Below, in pieces: positions 36,770 to 50,072 of a stretch of DNA of 64,000 nt. The stretch covers positions 4,945,471 to 5,009,470 of the forward strand of contig JADWOT020000007.1 of NCBI GenBank assembly GCA_036345935.2, read 5' to 3'. The notes beneath the pieces are model-generated. The model saw only the letters and a program-made list of their open reading frames with translations. It was not told the DNA's origin and did no database searches. Within the stretch, counting starts at the first letter, position 1; the number at the start of each line of letters is the position of its first letter. The DNA comes from Taenia hydatigena (Eukaryota; Platyhelminthes; Cestoda; Cyclophyllidea; Taeniidae). Both the position numbers and the translations under genes were made by a program.

Positions 36770-37545
36770 TACACTAGAGGGCAAAATTCGCATCCTGGAT
36801 AGCATAGACCTACAGGAAAATGAGAGTTTCGCTCCCTTTAAATGGAATTTATTCGTGCTAATCCATGCAGGACAGTGAATTTCGCCCACGTTGTCTAAAA
36901 TAAAGTGGCACTGATCTAGAGTAGACAGAATAAAATCAGGAGTGTCGAATTTTGCTCTTTCGCTAAATGTAATCAGTAGTATTGACCTACACTAGACTAC
37001 GAGCTTCGCACTCTGGCTGAAATTCATTTATGTTGATCAATACGAACCTGCGAATTTCGCTTTCTGAATAGAATTTGGTAGTTCTCATATGCACAATTCC
37101 ACGAATTTCGCTCTCTCTAAACGTAATTCATTTGTGTTTACCTATAGGAGACTGTTATTCACGCTCCCTTTGAAAATGAATTTAGCAGTGTTAAAGAGAT
37201 AGGAAACACCACTCAATGTGAATAAAATTCAGTATTGTTATTCCACAAGAAACTTCAAAATTTCGCTCTCTTTGATGCCAACTTAGTAGCATTGATCTGC
37301 GCATGGCTGTAAATTCTGCTCACTTTGCCTAGAATTAAGTAGTACTCATCTATAGGAGGTTGTGAATATTGCTCTCTCTGAAGGAAACTTAGTAGTGTTG
37401 ATCTATACAAGACAGTCTATCTCACCCTCACTTTGAATGAAGTTCGGTAGTTTTGCCCTACAGGTGACGGAGAGTTTGCTTGCTCTGAAGGAAATTTAGT
37501 AATATTAATCTATACGAGTCTGCAAATTTTTAAAAGAGGGTGGCA
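36770..37545. repeat. Degenerate ~52 bp minisatellite, about 15 units
   Basis: A unit resembling GAATTTCGCTCTCTCTGAA, then GAATTTAGTAGTGTTGATC, then a TATA-AGACTG-like segment recurs in tandem. The TTCGCTC-like landmark falls near 36826, 36880, 36947, 37003, 37052, 37103, 37154, 37259, 37311, 37363, 37418 and 37470, giving spacings mostly of 49-56 bp (one of about 105 equals two units). Units differ from one another at many positions, so the array is old. It is not coding in any frame, and no second array was seen in the window. Confidence 0.85.
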
Positions 37546-37779
37546 ATCTTCATAAGACATTCTTTCCGAATTGATGATTTGCAATCACTTCATTCTCATT
37601 TACAATGCTACAATGTGGTTGCTATATGTTGAAAACATCTCTCTTCGGTTCCCAATAAAGACCATCAAATGAGGAGTCCCACCACTAGGCACTTAGGATT
37701 TGGTTTGCATTCTCCGACCTGAACGTTTGAACTCTACTCGTTTAGTGGCTCAATTAAACAAAGTATTTAAAGCAAAATA
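37546..37779. other. Short unannotated stretch
   Basis: Nothing recognisable was found between the minisatellite and the Arg-like tRNA relic. Confidence 0.4.
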
Positions 37780-37868
37780 GCCTGGTGGTACCTTAGGCCA
37801 AAAGATAATGCATTAGCTTCTAATCTGACCAACTCAGTGACCTCCCCAGATTTTGATCTGGAAATCAC
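37780..37868 (+). pseudogene. Arginine(TCT)-like tRNA relic
   Basis: The segment GCATTAGCTTCTAATCTGA matches the anticodon arm of tRNA-Arg(TCT), with loop CTTCTAA. About 26 bases on, CCAGA TTTTGA TCTGG forms a perfect five-pair hairpin like a T arm with a shortened loop. The D arm and acceptor stem are not convincing. It is probably an old tRNA-derived sequence and is not alignable with the R3 Arg modules outside the anticodon arm. Confidence 0.3.
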
Positions 37869-40800
37869 AATGAGGTCCTTTATAGCATGCTTTATACAAT
37901 CTCATTTGGCATATCGATTGTGCTTTTGATAAAATCATAAAATAATACACCTGACATGTATGTAGGAACCCTATGAGTATTGAGCAGCACCGCAACGATT
38001 AAAAGATTGAAACATTAAGTGCGCTAATCATTTAATGGTGCCAACGTGTCAATCAAGAAAAGAGGTAAAATATGAAAACTCGTGTGGAATGGCAGAGATT
38101 GACTCGAACAATTTCCCTCAGCTTATAAACTGTCCGAATGGTAATGATTTCAAATGTTCTGTGGGCTATTCTGGTGCGCATCTAAGTCTGACCCCAGTGC
38201 ACCTAAAATATTTGTTTCATTTACGGTTCAAAGACCTTGACCTCGTCTGTGTTATGATCATTGAATTCTTGGACTGTTACGCGAATCACATGAGACGCGC
38301 ACCGCAAATGCAAAAGAATACACGATTTTTTGCTGATGGAAAAGGAAGACATAAAGCTGCCAGCTAAACGGCGATGGTAATTTTGACGACTACCAAATTT
38401 CCAATGATGTAGTCAAGTACCGTCACCTATTCCATTAACCGCGCAAAAAACCAATGAACAGAACACGTTGAGAGCTCTATCAACCCACCATTTTGCTCTT
38501 TAGCCCTTCGCTAAACTTCGTGTCCTTGCACTTTGACGTGGCGATTTGACCAATATTTCTGCAGTCTTTGCTGCCATAACACAGGACCAGAATGCACTGG
38601 CTATCATCTGTAGTTGTTACAGCGCGGATATGGCGAATAGCGGTTAAAAGTTATGCCGATGAATGAAATTCGAGAATCTTACACGGGAAAAATGATTTGT
38701 CAATTTCAAGGTTACGTTGGATATATATGTTTTTTCCGTGGGTATGCATCACTCCTTACTGATCATACGATAGCTAGAATCTTAGGTGGGCAGTTTTAAG
38801 CTACTGAAAATATTGGTTCTTTTAATACTTGTGATGGTGCTGAATCGGAGACAAACGCAAATGTGTCTGCTTCTGATGATGAAGCTTCGGTGGTAATTGA
38901 AGGGAGCCTGATTTGAAATCAAACCTGCTCCATGCTTTGCAATTCACTCAGGTAAAAGCAAACCTCTTTTTGCAAGTAGTTTTGATGCATACTTGGTTCT
39001 TGCCATCTTTAATATGCAAGGAGAGAAACCGCAATTGTTCTTCTCTGTCATTCAACATTTACATGGCGCCAGTTGTCATTCGAGTTTGTTTTACTATTTA
39101 TTTAGGCACGGATGCGATTGTACCATTTTACAAACTGGGGCTTGTGTGCAATCTTTTTCACCGATGGACTGAATCGCCTCCTCTGCGACATTAACAAGTA
39201 TGATTTGTAGAAGCATAGGTCGAGGGAGTAAAGATTCTGCTGGGAACGGGATGCTGACGCGTAGTTCACACTACCCTTAGACTAGACATCGATCTGCTGA
39301 TTTGATTGGTAGGTTTATCATAGAAATTGACCTCGATTGGGATTGTTTCTCTACGTTTCACTCTGCTTCTACAGGCACGGAGACGTTTTTTGGTTTGGGA
39401 TGACTTGGCTAAGGTGATAGGAGAGCTAGAACATTAAAACTTGCCCCTGAAAACGGAAACGAGAGAGCACATGGAGCAGTACACTATCCTGATGCGTTAT
39501 TTGGAAAAATCGTTAAAATTTGGCTAATTTTGGCGCGATGCGGTAATTTTTACGTTTATGACATCGTGGACAAAAGCACCAGTCGTTGGTGTGAGTTGAG
39601 GGCAGAAACTTGCTTAAATAGTAAGCCCGCATAATCATAATACATTTGTTTGCATTAAATTATATGCTGTATTTTTCATTTGTCTAGTTTGATAAGCATG
39701 TCTTCTCGTCATTAAGCACTACCTTTTGTACCTGCGATAGGTACTGCTAATTGGATAGAAAACACCCTTTGGTGACTTACGGCTGACTGCACCTTCGTTA
39801 GAGCCACTTTTCACCCACCTGTTTATCATGTAGCTTACTTATTTGCACGGATCTCGAGCAAGCGTTTGTAACATTACTGGTGTCCATCAATGATTAGTAA
39901 GTCCACTGTTTCTCTCTATGGATCATGCCTCCGACTGAATTTGCCTTCTTTCGTACTTGGCCATGCCTCTCGTTTAGCTTTTCGTTGAAATGCATATACT
40001 CACAGGACTTGTAATTAATATGACTGAGAATCGTCAAAGTGCCTGCTTTAATGCTCTGGTGCTGCTGTCAATCGATGAGGCATACCAGATGTTGATAAGT
40101 GATGCATTAGTCGACGTCATAACTCGTGCAACTATTCGCAGTGGAATGCCATTCCTACCTCCAAATAAACGTTTTTCCTTCTAAGTCATATTAGTGGTTG
40201 AAGCACTACGCATTGACACATCTATTTAGCATTTTTTCAGCATATAAATTGTTGAGTGGAAAGCTTGCTACTGTGTTACCCCTTCCTGTTGCCTCGCAAA
40301 TTCGGAGAAAGCCTTAATCTTCCGAGATCGTGTGCTATTTTGGCCTCCATCCAATTTCATCAGGTCGTAAGACAATTTCGTTGGTTCATTTGGCAGTTGT
40401 TATTTGTGTTTATAAAGCTGCGAGCTAGGATACAAAGGGCACTACATTGTTTGCGTGCATGAAATTCGTTAACCTAATAATGAAGGACACCCCAGCGTGT
40501 GCAAAAAAAATAGGCATTATGGCTCGAGGTGGAGGCGCTTTCATCACGACAGCTGTCTGTTTGGAAACCCAGCTGAATTCTTCGTTAAGTCAGCTTTTGA
40601 AGTCTTCAGTTATAGGTGAGATCATGTTTGTCAGTAATTGAGTTTAAATTTGATACACTTAGCGAGAAACGCATCAAGACCACCCGACTGCACTTATATT
40701 CATTTTCTAGAAGGGATTGCAACAACAACTTGCAAGCCATAGTGCTAACACCTGCAAATAACCGGATTTTTTTCTTAAGGTTTAGTTTGATTTCCCTACT

Positions 40801-43800
40801 CTAAATGATGCAAGGCTCGGTGGAACATTATTGAGCCCCAGGACTGAGGACTTGGCCTACTTTCTGAATCGCTAATAATATGCTGCTGCACAATGGATTT
40901 TATGCAAGGCATCAGATTGTTAAGTTCAAACTCAATGTAACACCAGACGCAAACATTTTAGACTGGTTGATTTCAGAGCAGTAAAGAGTTAGGGCCTGTC
41001 TAGCTAGGCGGAATTGTTGAGTTTGGACTCAAAAGCTCCACTTTTTTGTTACAGAGAATTTGCGGATGGCCATTAAAACAGTTACGTGGGCGGAATGAAA
41101 CCTGGCTTAACACAAACTGCAAGAATGCCAGGGCCTCTACAATAATTTTAGTGGTTAATCCCGTCACTAATGATCTGTAAGTGGTATTAGCATTGGTGCA
41201 GTCAAGTTCTTACGTAGGCATTATTGAAACGAATGACCTTTTTACTGCACTGATGTAAGCACGCGGAATACAATCCATCACAGATAAGAGATAATGCATA
41301 GATTAGACTTGCAATAGGAATGAAAGCATAGCCGGTTGTGGAAGGTTACACCACTTTGCAAGAATGAGCTTTCCTAAAATAACTAAATGTTTCGTGCGGA
41401 TAGGTAAATGCCACTATTTTGAAAATTGCTTATCTTTCCCAACCAGCTGACGTGAACAAAGTGAGTTTTATCCAAGCTAACCTCAAAAGTCAGTACACGG
41501 TGAATCTACCCTTGATCTGTCTTGACTAGGAATGGTCCCTTTTACCCTGTCTCTAAAATTTGCTCAGTTTAAAATGCCAGCGGGATAGTCCACGTTACAC
41601 ATTTTCGAAAGGAATGCGCAGAGTACCCATGAATTACCCATCATGGACTTGCCGCCTTAACCCCTTCTAAACCTTTTATTCCAGAGGATCACTATTTATC
41701 CCTTCTTCGTTTTTTTGGCTCACAATCCAATTTCCATTGTAGGCTGTTTGAGTGGAGGTCGAGTAGAAGAACATTCAATGTCATATTGAAACCATAGTCC
41801 AAATTGGCACACGTTGAGCATGCTTCGACCAAGTCATTCATGCATGTCCTTTTATTGCAAAAATAATGCTATACACAAGCATTAAGAGTCCGTTTATTCT
41901 ACTATTGTTAATGTCATTTTAAATTGTCAGAGAAATGCAAATTAGAGAAACAAAATCACGTATTTGTGAAATGGCAGTGGTGCTAAATTGGCATTTTTAC
42001 CGCGAATAATTATAATTTTTGAGATAACTGGATTGTTAGAAGTCTTTCTTATCCGATTCTAGGTGCGAACCAGAAATTGCCTGCTAATAAATGCTGGAGA
42101 AGGCAACAGTTGAGGCAAACATGGATGATTCAAATTTCTAACAACTTCCTACTGTACACCTGGACCAAGGGGACAACCGCCTTTGCAGTATTATATGAAA
42201 AACTGGGTTCATGCCATTGTTAAGTAACTGTCAGCGTGCAATCAAAGAAGAGTCAAGAAAATTTATAAAAAATAGGTGAAAAACAATTATCTAGAAATAT
42301 TGGTCCCAGAATGATCAAATCGTACTAATTCAACTCCGCTTACTGGGTGGTTTGAAATGACCACAAGAGTGTAGCAATAAATGCAGATTTTTAGTCTTTT
42401 AGTGCTGGGATTGTGACGCAAGAAAAGAATGATAAATCTCACTTGTAGAACAAAGCAATGAAATTCCAGTCCGGTGCACTAAGAGAAGAACAGAATGCTG
42501 GCATCGTCAATGGACAAGCATAAGTGAAAATAGAGTTCCATACCAAATGTTTTAGTAGCGATTTGGTAGCGGTTTATTAACGGCTTCATTAAAAAATGTA
42601 AAACGGCGAGTAAATAGTCATACAGTGTGCTCACTCATTTACAGACATGGTTTCAGCACTTTCTAGAAGCAACACATCTCAGTGCGGAGCATTCGCGTCG
42701 CATACATTGCATAAGTAGTTGTGTTTCGATTCGTTACACTGTGTGAATTCGCATTTAGTTGATTGATTTAAAAAATTAGTGCCATAACTTCTTGACTCAA
42801 TCCTTAACACCTCTAATTACCCTAAATTTGATGAAGGAAGTGGACAATTAATGAGAGTGGAGCGAGGTCGGTGGACCAGCCCACATCATCTCTGGGGATG
42901 CACTAAGAGATGCCAGCAAAATAAGCAGGTCTGACTACGCCTGACTTGAGAACGTTAACTATCATTCTGCAGCGCAGTCCTTTTATTGCATGGAAGTCCG
43001 GCTTCAGCTCCCTCTGCAGTCAATCCATCTACTCCCCATTATAAATTATAGGCAGAAACAATGGCACAAGTTAGCGGCAGTTCAATGCTCCTAGCGCAGA
43101 CTTTCTAGAAAATATCTAAATAAATGCGCCTAATTTTGCTAGGTTATTATTAAAAGCCCAATAAAAGTATAATTTTTTACGCATCCACTACAGTTCAATG
43201 TTCTCTTTGGCACTTATTCACGTCAGTGCCAATCCTAGTGAAGTTTAGCCTAAGCTCTATCTAACAGCAGTCTTTGTGCAGGGCAGGTTCTTGCAGTTAC
43301 TATTTTGGGAAAGTGTTAATCACAGGGATTGCCCTTTCTTCATTGCGTCTAGTTCTTATACCTGGCTAACGATTATTGTAAGTTGTTCATTTTGTCAAAG
43401 TTTGCTTGCTTTGATTAACTTGACCAAACGCTGTCTCTACATGATACTACTCGGACCTATTATACACAAATTGATAATTAAGCCATTCGATGTGAACATG
43501 CAAAGAGCATTTCATTTATGGGATGCTACTCTCACAGCTTACAGGGGAAATACACCCACTGAAGGCTATTAGAACAGTATAGACTCACTGATGCAATGCT
43601 ACTAAAACGCTGTCGACCTTCAAAGTACGCCATTCATTCAAGTCTGCATGCGAAACTGTTAAAGTGATCGATACTAAATCTTGGTTAATCTAGACAGACT
43701 TCATAAAATTGACCACAATATGTATGGACGCAGTAAATCTATTGAGTAACTTGAGGGCTTGATGTTATTCTCGTCTTCTTCCGATAGGATGCTGCTACGA

Positions 43801-44288
43801 AAATGACAAACATGGGCAGTACATCTGCAATAGAACACCCACTCTGTTCCTTAAATCAACCGTATCCAGATGGAGTGAACCCAGTAGAGAATGCCATCTT
43901 TGTCATCACTTAGGACGTTGTAATGAGTTTATGAGAGTAGGCCGGCCTTGCAAAAGTGTTTGTTTCGTATTCATAAAAAGCAGCTTTATTGGCGGGAATA
44001 GAGTTGCAGCCTCAAACAAGAGGCGAGTAGCTTCTATTATGACCAAATAAAAACCTTGCCTTACAATTTTCTGCTTAACTACTTTGTATTCGTTTTCCCA
44101 ATATAAATGCACATTTAAGCCTTTTAGTTCTATGCAGACTTTATGTCCAAAGAGAGAAGTTGGGGCTACCCAGGCTGCCACTAAATGTAAAGCGCATGTA
44201 ATATCACTAACTGCTTCACACACAACGGTAGCAGCGGATCTATAGACGGCAGTGTGTTTAAACCACAAATAGATGCGCAGATAGCACT
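37869..44288. other. Unannotated stretch
   Basis: Over 6 kb without a recognisable gene or repeat pair. The frame at 38035-38367 plus (110 codons) and the minus frame 43906-44268 (120 codons) are unremarkable. At about 38800-38915 a short acidic open stretch (SETNANVSASDDEASVVIEG) reads like protein but is under 40 codons and ends in TGA, with no clear splice site. Confidence 0.4.
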
Positions 44289-44880
44289 TTGATGCAGAGT
44301 TGGGCAGAGGTGGAAAACCATGACGGCGGTGGCAACAGCTGCTGGTTTTTTAATAGACCACTGACGCCACGCTGCTGCATTTATGGTTGCAGGCGTCCAG
44401 TACTGCACTGGGCGTTTGGCATTGGTGGTGGTGATGGTGCAGATGAGGTGATATGGTGTCACTCCACCTGCTCGATTAGCGCAACACGCTACCACCATAC
44501 GTTGCAGGCACAATACAAGCCTGTTCTACATCAACGCAATGGCATTAGCAACATCTCAATTATTAAGCGCTGGGAGTCAGTGTGTAATCGTGTACAGCAT
44601 CCATACCACCCCAGCAGTTGGTCGTCAGACTCATGGCTAGTAAATGTACCTTTCATTCGCATAATCTAATTCACCGCACTTCTAAGGCCTCGATGGTAAT
44701 GCGTTATACACCTGCCACGTATCATCCTGCACTGTGGTCGAAGCGAGTACGTTGGCATTTATTGGAACTGCACTGGATCGCACATAACGCCATGTTGGTG
44801 CAGGAACAGAGGGCGAAGTTGTATCTGCACTTGTAGTTGCATTTGTCACTCCATCACACACTATCTTCACTCACGATCTT
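44289..44880. other. Open-frame cluster with GGT-type simple sequence
   Basis: Several overlapping 70-126 codon frames occur on both strands. They coincide with a GGTGGTGGTGATGGTG simple run near 44422-44437 and a locally GC-richer composition. Openness on both strands points to base composition rather than coding. No function is assigned. Confidence 0.25.
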
Positions 44881-46065
44881 CTAGGGATCGCAGTGCTTGC
44901 TATTGTCAATAAAAGAGTAGCATGGGGTAATAACTTAAAATAATAGGTGTTTTATGGATTAGCTTCAAAACATGGACTGATAAAGAGCAACGGTTTTTCA
45001 GCCGTCACTTGGACGTACTTGTTTGTTCCATACCGCCTTCTTCTTATTCCACTTCCTTGATTTGTGCTGCCACCTCTTTTTGGACCCTTCATTAATCATG
45101 CCAGCGTAATTTGCAGCTTGAGGGTAGCACAGGTCCGACAACTAATGATTTGAGCAAGGAAAGGAGTAGTGCACGACACTTTTTAATGAGGTGAAATCCT
45201 AACGCATGTAAAACCATGATCGTGGACCTTTTTCGTCACCGAGCAGCATGACAAATTGCTGAAGTTTTGCAACCGGCATCGGTTGGGAAAGAACTTCTGA
45301 TTGGTGTGCTTCTGACGAATAGACGCTGACAGATGGCGCTATGTGTAGCTGTGAGTAAAGTGGTTGGATTAAAATTATGACGCTGCTCTCGGTGAAACTA
45401 TGAAGCGATGGTAGGCTTGCTGCTTTCAGTGGACTTCTGAGGTGAAGGACGACAGACCAGCTGGTTAGTAGCGTTTGGCTCGCGAGAGAATCCGCGCAGA
45501 TATAAATCCGTCAATGTATCACTGTGTATGGAAAAGGTATGGAATTTAAGATGGTTTTTTAAGCTCTCACTAGTCTCAACATTAATCAGGTTGAATTTGA
45601 AGCAGTGAGACGTTAAAGTTAGCGTTAGATAGGTCATATCTACAGGTCATGTCGATTTTATGACAGGGAATTTTAAGACTGAACCTGCGTAATTAATTGG
45701 GCTACAAAAAATAAGCGTTGCTGTTGGTTGTTTCAATGCGAACTAGACGATTTGAAACAATACTTATTCAATGAAAATAGTAGAAGTACTTAGCGCATTT
45801 AAATGACCACTTTCCTTGCTGAACTGAAAGTGGGCATAAGCTTCAATCTAAGGGAGAGATAACCTTCTGCCGAATAAGGTCGAGGAGGCGGATAATATTT
45901 AACGCGCTCGTCTAAAATAGGAGATAATTACAAGAATAATAATTGATAATAATTACAAAAGACAAACAAAGTATTTTAGAGTTTCCACTGTAATGCTACT
46001 AGACTCGTATGAAATAAATGAAGGCAACAAGCGTAGTAAGTTGCACAAGTAGTATTTCTTAGAGT
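44881..46065. other. Unannotated stretch
   Basis: No recognisable element was found. The minus frames at 45398-45637 and 45953-46171 lack motifs. Confidence 0.4.
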
Positions 46066-46398
46066 GAAGTGGAGAAGAATGAGGACTCAAATGAATCTGA
46101 AAACGGAAGGCAAGGTGTAGTGTTTGCAATTGTAGCGCCACGTATTGATGTAGAGTATATTTGGCAGGCACTGGAGGGATGCGATGAGTTTAGCACCGAG
46201 CATATTACTACAGTTCAGTGTAAAGTGCGTGTGTGCAAGCTAAGATTGTGTTGGATTTGTGAAAGGAAGAATGGCGTAGATGCGACTGCACTAGTAAGAC
46301 TCGTGGATCACTTACAATTACTAGTCATTCTTACGAAGAGTGGATATGAACAATCGTTGATTGTATTGTGCTGCATGAATTGCGTTAAGTAGGAGTGA
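46066..46398 (+). repeat. Tandem duplication R6, unit 1, with a 107-codon open frame
   Basis: Unit 1 of two tandem units about 334 bp apart. Matching blocks are GGAAGGCAAGG/GGAAAGCAGGG (46105/46439), CTGGAGGGATGC/CTGGAGGGCTGC (46171/46507) and ACGAAGAG near the ends. An open frame runs from just after a TTTCTTAG acceptor-like site to 46392, including VVFAIVAPRIDVEYIWQALE and a cysteine-rich middle (VCKLRLCWICERK). There is no ATG; the first candidate start is GTG at 46069. Unit 2 is broken by stops in the matching frame. The protein is unrecognised and the length is not significant. Confidence 0.55.
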
Positions 46399-46720
46399 AG
46401 AAATGGAGCTGAACAGGCGGGGGAAGGAAGAAGGTGAAGGAAAGCAGGGAGTTGTGGGTTGAATCGCAGCTGACGTGTATCACTGCAAGGCGTGTTTAAG
46501 GAGACCTGGAGGGCTGCAATAATTTCAGCACAGATCCCATCATTTCAATTCCGGGTGAATGTGAGTTGAGGTATGGTTAAAGTTGAGCACAAGAGTATAA
46601 CGTGGATGATATGAGAGTAGAGATGGTGATGGGATTTGCTCCGTCGTCAATTATTCATCACGAAGAGCAGGTGTTTACAGACGTCCAAACTATGTCAGGT
46701 GATGAAGAAGCGGAGTCCAT
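46399..46720 (+). repeat. Tandem duplication R6, unit 2, decayed
   Basis: Diverged second unit. In the frame equivalent to unit 1 it opens GKQGVVG and then hits TGA, with several further stops. The tail shares CATCACGAAGAGCAGG with CATTCTTACGAAGAGTGG of unit 1. Confidence 0.5.
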
Positions 46721-48099
46721 AATTGCATTGAGCACCACTTCTCTACACGGATGCGGGTCGTTTTATTCGTAAAAGGATTTCAGAAGAATACTTGGTAGAA
46801 GGGGAAGGAGATGGATGTTGGAAAATAACTAAATGCGTACTTATTACTTCTGCATAAGGGAGCATTTCACTTCTTCCGCTAGTTGTGTTTTACAAAGTAA
46901 CGTGCAGATACCTCTTCGTCGTTCATTAATTAGTCATCCTGTCGTGCATTGACGCTTTCGGGGATATGCATGCAATTAAAGATTCGGAAGCTTAGATACA
47001 CGTCTTACAGAAACGCAGCAAAACGATTATATTTTATTCTGTATATATGAAGGGGGACAGAGTTGTCCTCTTTTTTGTGCCTTAACTTGTTAGAATGGTT
47101 GGCCTTAATGTTGATAGCTAGGAAGAAGATACTGATACATGCGCGGCCTAATGCAAACTCTCCATCGAACGCTGCCATCTACAGTGTGCAAAAGTCACCT
47201 AGTTTTACACTACATAACTTCAAATTCTCTCTTTCTGACATCAAAATCCAAATTTCTTTCTGCAAGTGCAATGGCTGTTGTTTCCGCAGTTTTTTTATTA
47301 AAACCTCTACTGGTGAAGAGCCAGTAGTACAAACATCTTGATCGCTTCTTTCCGAAAGTGAGTAACTCCATGGATTCGCTTCTTAGAATCAGCTGCTATT
47401 CAGCTACTTGCACATCCAGCATGATGCATTGAAATCTGCCGCGCGGCTAGGCAGGAGGACGCCAAGCGAGAAGCCGGAGACTGTAGCTCAATAGCATGTG
47501 TCCATTGCATGGAGCGCTGAATCCATAAACGGAGAATTGCTGCTATGCGGACTCACCTGAACAGGTACTCGATCCTTGCGTCATCAGGTTAAAAGTCAAT
47601 ACTATGCCGGCTGAGCTTTACGAAAATTCGTTTCGCAGCCACTTCGGCCCATGATTATCACACCGTAAGAAGCTTCTCACCGACGTACTTACGCATGCTT
47701 TTCTCCATCAATGCAATAGCCGCCATTTCCGTTGCACGTCTTCTCGTTTCTCTCAAACGCTCCACCTCCTCTGCTGGTAGACCATCGATGCGACTGCAAC
47801 TTTTTTTACAGATTAAAGACGCATGGCATAGTAGTGGGGATAGGCACAGTCATAGTAGCCTGGATCACGTCCACCTCCTTGACCATGGGGTCTATCATAG
47901 TGAGTTGATTGTGCATGCTTTTGTAGTGCCCACATTCCTGCCCATGCTGTTTGGAGGATGTGTTTGTGTTTGGGTAGGATTGATGAAGATGGAGAGAGGG
48001 AGATGGATCACGATGCAGCATAAGTGGCTTGGCGTGGCGCGATATCTTATTGGTGGACTGGTGGTCAACAACCCCAAGTCTCACCTAGATGGCGCGTGT
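46721..48099. other. Unannotated stretch
   Basis: It includes the longest frame of the window (47695-48153 plus, 152 codons), overlapped by a 92-codon minus frame. No domain, signal or repeat partner was seen, and one frame of this length is expected by chance in 64 kb. A GC/CpG-richer patch lies at 47438-47650. Confidence 0.35.
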
Positions 48100-48708
48100 C
48101 TAATTCTCAGTCGATCTTATTTGACAGTTTTTAAATGCAACAGGCTTGAATGATTGCAACGTTCCCAATCAAAAAATGTTCTTGATTTCTGCACTTGTAG
48201 ACCAACTGTTCCTTCACAAGTGTTGCTACCATTCGAATAATTATTGATTTCTGCTGCAACTGTCAGCGCCGTGCTGTCGCGGAGCTGTCTTATTTGCATG
48301 GATGCATTACCACAGCCGTGCTAGATTTATTGGCGGTTGCTAACAAAATTAGGCATGCGTTAAACCCGTTGCGCATATTTTGCACTGACTACTCGAAAAC
48401 CCATACGATTCCACTAGCAGGGAAAGGATTCCTCTTGTGGAATTCGTTGGCACATTGCTGCTGGCGTCTTTCGATTAAGATCCAATTTTATTTGGGACTA
48501 GTCGCATAGGCTTGCATCTGTTAGTGAGCTCAAGCGGCAGATATGCGTCTGTTTGTTACCAGTGTTTTCTAGAAGAAAGCGTAAATGCACTGTCATTCCT
48601 CATCTATTACTGATTCCGCCTTTCGACTATTAGCATTATCATCCACCACAAGGTCGTGGAATAATCGACTTACTAGCACCCACTTTTAACCACCCTGGTC
48701 AACCACGT

Positions 48709-48781
48709 CGGAAAATTGCGAGACTCCAACTCCCAGCCTTTGGCTTTAGAAACCGACGTCTCATTATTAGGTCACCAGAAC
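48709..48781 (-). pseudogene. Arginine(TCT) tRNA-like sequence in R3 copy B
   Basis: Minus strand: GTTCTGGTGACCTAATAATG at the 5' side and an anticodon loop TTTCTAA. The 3' part (GGGAGTTGGAGTCTC) has lost a proper T loop. It is divergent from the Pro-like module, with about 37 bp between the two. It is the counterpart of 17881-17953. Confidence 0.5.
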
Positions 48782-48818
48782 CAGCTCCTTGTCGTTAACT
48801 TACTACAGCTAGCAACAG

Positions 48819-48889
48819 GGCTTAGTGGTGAAGGGTATGGATCTCGCTATCGGCGCGAAAGGTTTCGGCATCAAATCCCGGCTAAGCTC
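48819..48889 (+). pseudogene. Proline tRNA-like sequence in R3 copy B
   Basis: GGCTTAG and CTAAGCT pair over all seven acceptor positions, counting one G-T. The D arm TGGTGAAGGGTATGG and the T arm end ATCAAATCCCGG are recognisable as tRNA-Pro. The anticodon loop has changed to TATCGGC, so the anticodon position reads TCG, and the T-loop TT has become AT. It is a pseudogene, counterpart of 17755-17826. The following GATGCCCACTCGGTGGCC is also shared with copy A. Confidence 0.55.
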
Positions 48890-50072
48890 GATGCCCACTC
48901 GGTGGCCAAAGGGTTATTTGGTAAATGTGCCATTAAATTCACCGACCTCTTCTACCTTACATTTGCAGGCCACTGTCCTCATCTTCTCATTTACCTAAAT
49001 ACTGGTACCATTGCTTTCCAAGGTCATAGCTCATGCGCAACTTTAACTAGTTTACTAACCCATTGTCTAGCTTGTCTGGGTTTCTTCTAGGCTAGTTAAC
49101 TTATTTTAACTATGGGTAAGGGCGACCAAACTGTTTGAAGCCGAGCACCTTTTCCAAGCGATCTTGCATTCTTTTGTGTCTACACACGTTCCTACGACTC
49201 GATTCGGAGTTGGTGGAGGGATGTGGCAAAAAACCAGGTATCCACGCATCGCAGCATGTAAATGGAAAGCGTTTACGCCATAAATGAGTTTAGGTACATC
49301 TCTCTATTTGCAACCTGCTTGTATATATCTGCTGTTTTATATTGCTACCTTTGTGTATTTTAGGACTAAACTTATTCGTTTTGGGATTTTTCTGTTTTTT
49401 GCTTGTTTACACCCTCAAGAAGTGATCAAACAAGCCAAATATAAACAACTTTTAATCGGTCGGCCGGATGGTATGAACCGCCACATAATAAATACATCTT
49501 TAGCTAGAATTAATGTTTGCATTGCTGCTCTTGTGAACACTCGCTCAATGGTCCCTAACCCCAAAATTAGAACTGAGCGACTGATGCCGTGCAGCATCTA
49601 GAGCGTCTTACGAAAGTCGTATCCAAAATCAATAGCATTCAATCCTGGGGTTTGGTAATCCTTGTGACAGAATGCATGGGCTGTGCCGATAGTTGAGATT
49701 ATTAATATACTTGTAAGCTAAGTTGATGCACATGCGGCACATATCCATGAACAGTGCAGTGGATCTTGTGAACACTGCCGCATGATGGACGCATTAGCGC
49801 TAGTTACGGACGGCTATCTGAGTCTGCAATGCAGTAGATGAAAAAATCAGTGGTAATGCGACGGTTCAGTCAGAAGAAAGTTAGACTGTGTTTAGGCGTC
49901 TACGCATCCACCTTGGGTCACGACGGGTATCAGCTTTGCTGTTTTTAGACCCAATCCTTCCGCATACGCCTCCACGCGAACATACACGACCGGCAACGCC
50001 CCAGTAAAGGCAGTAAGATTAGAGCAAAAAAGGTTCACACGTCGCAATGTGCGGAGGTTAAAATGTCATCGC

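Noticed and set aside
47470..47540. TAGCTCAATAGCATG resembling a tRNA-Ala box A
   Set aside because: No anticodon arm or T arm at the right distance.
47695..48153. Longest open frame of the window (152 codons)
   Set aside because: With roughly one stop per 20 codons per frame, a few frames of this size are expected in six-frame translation of 64 kb. It has no motif, is overlapped by minus-strand frames, and has no splice or repeat support.
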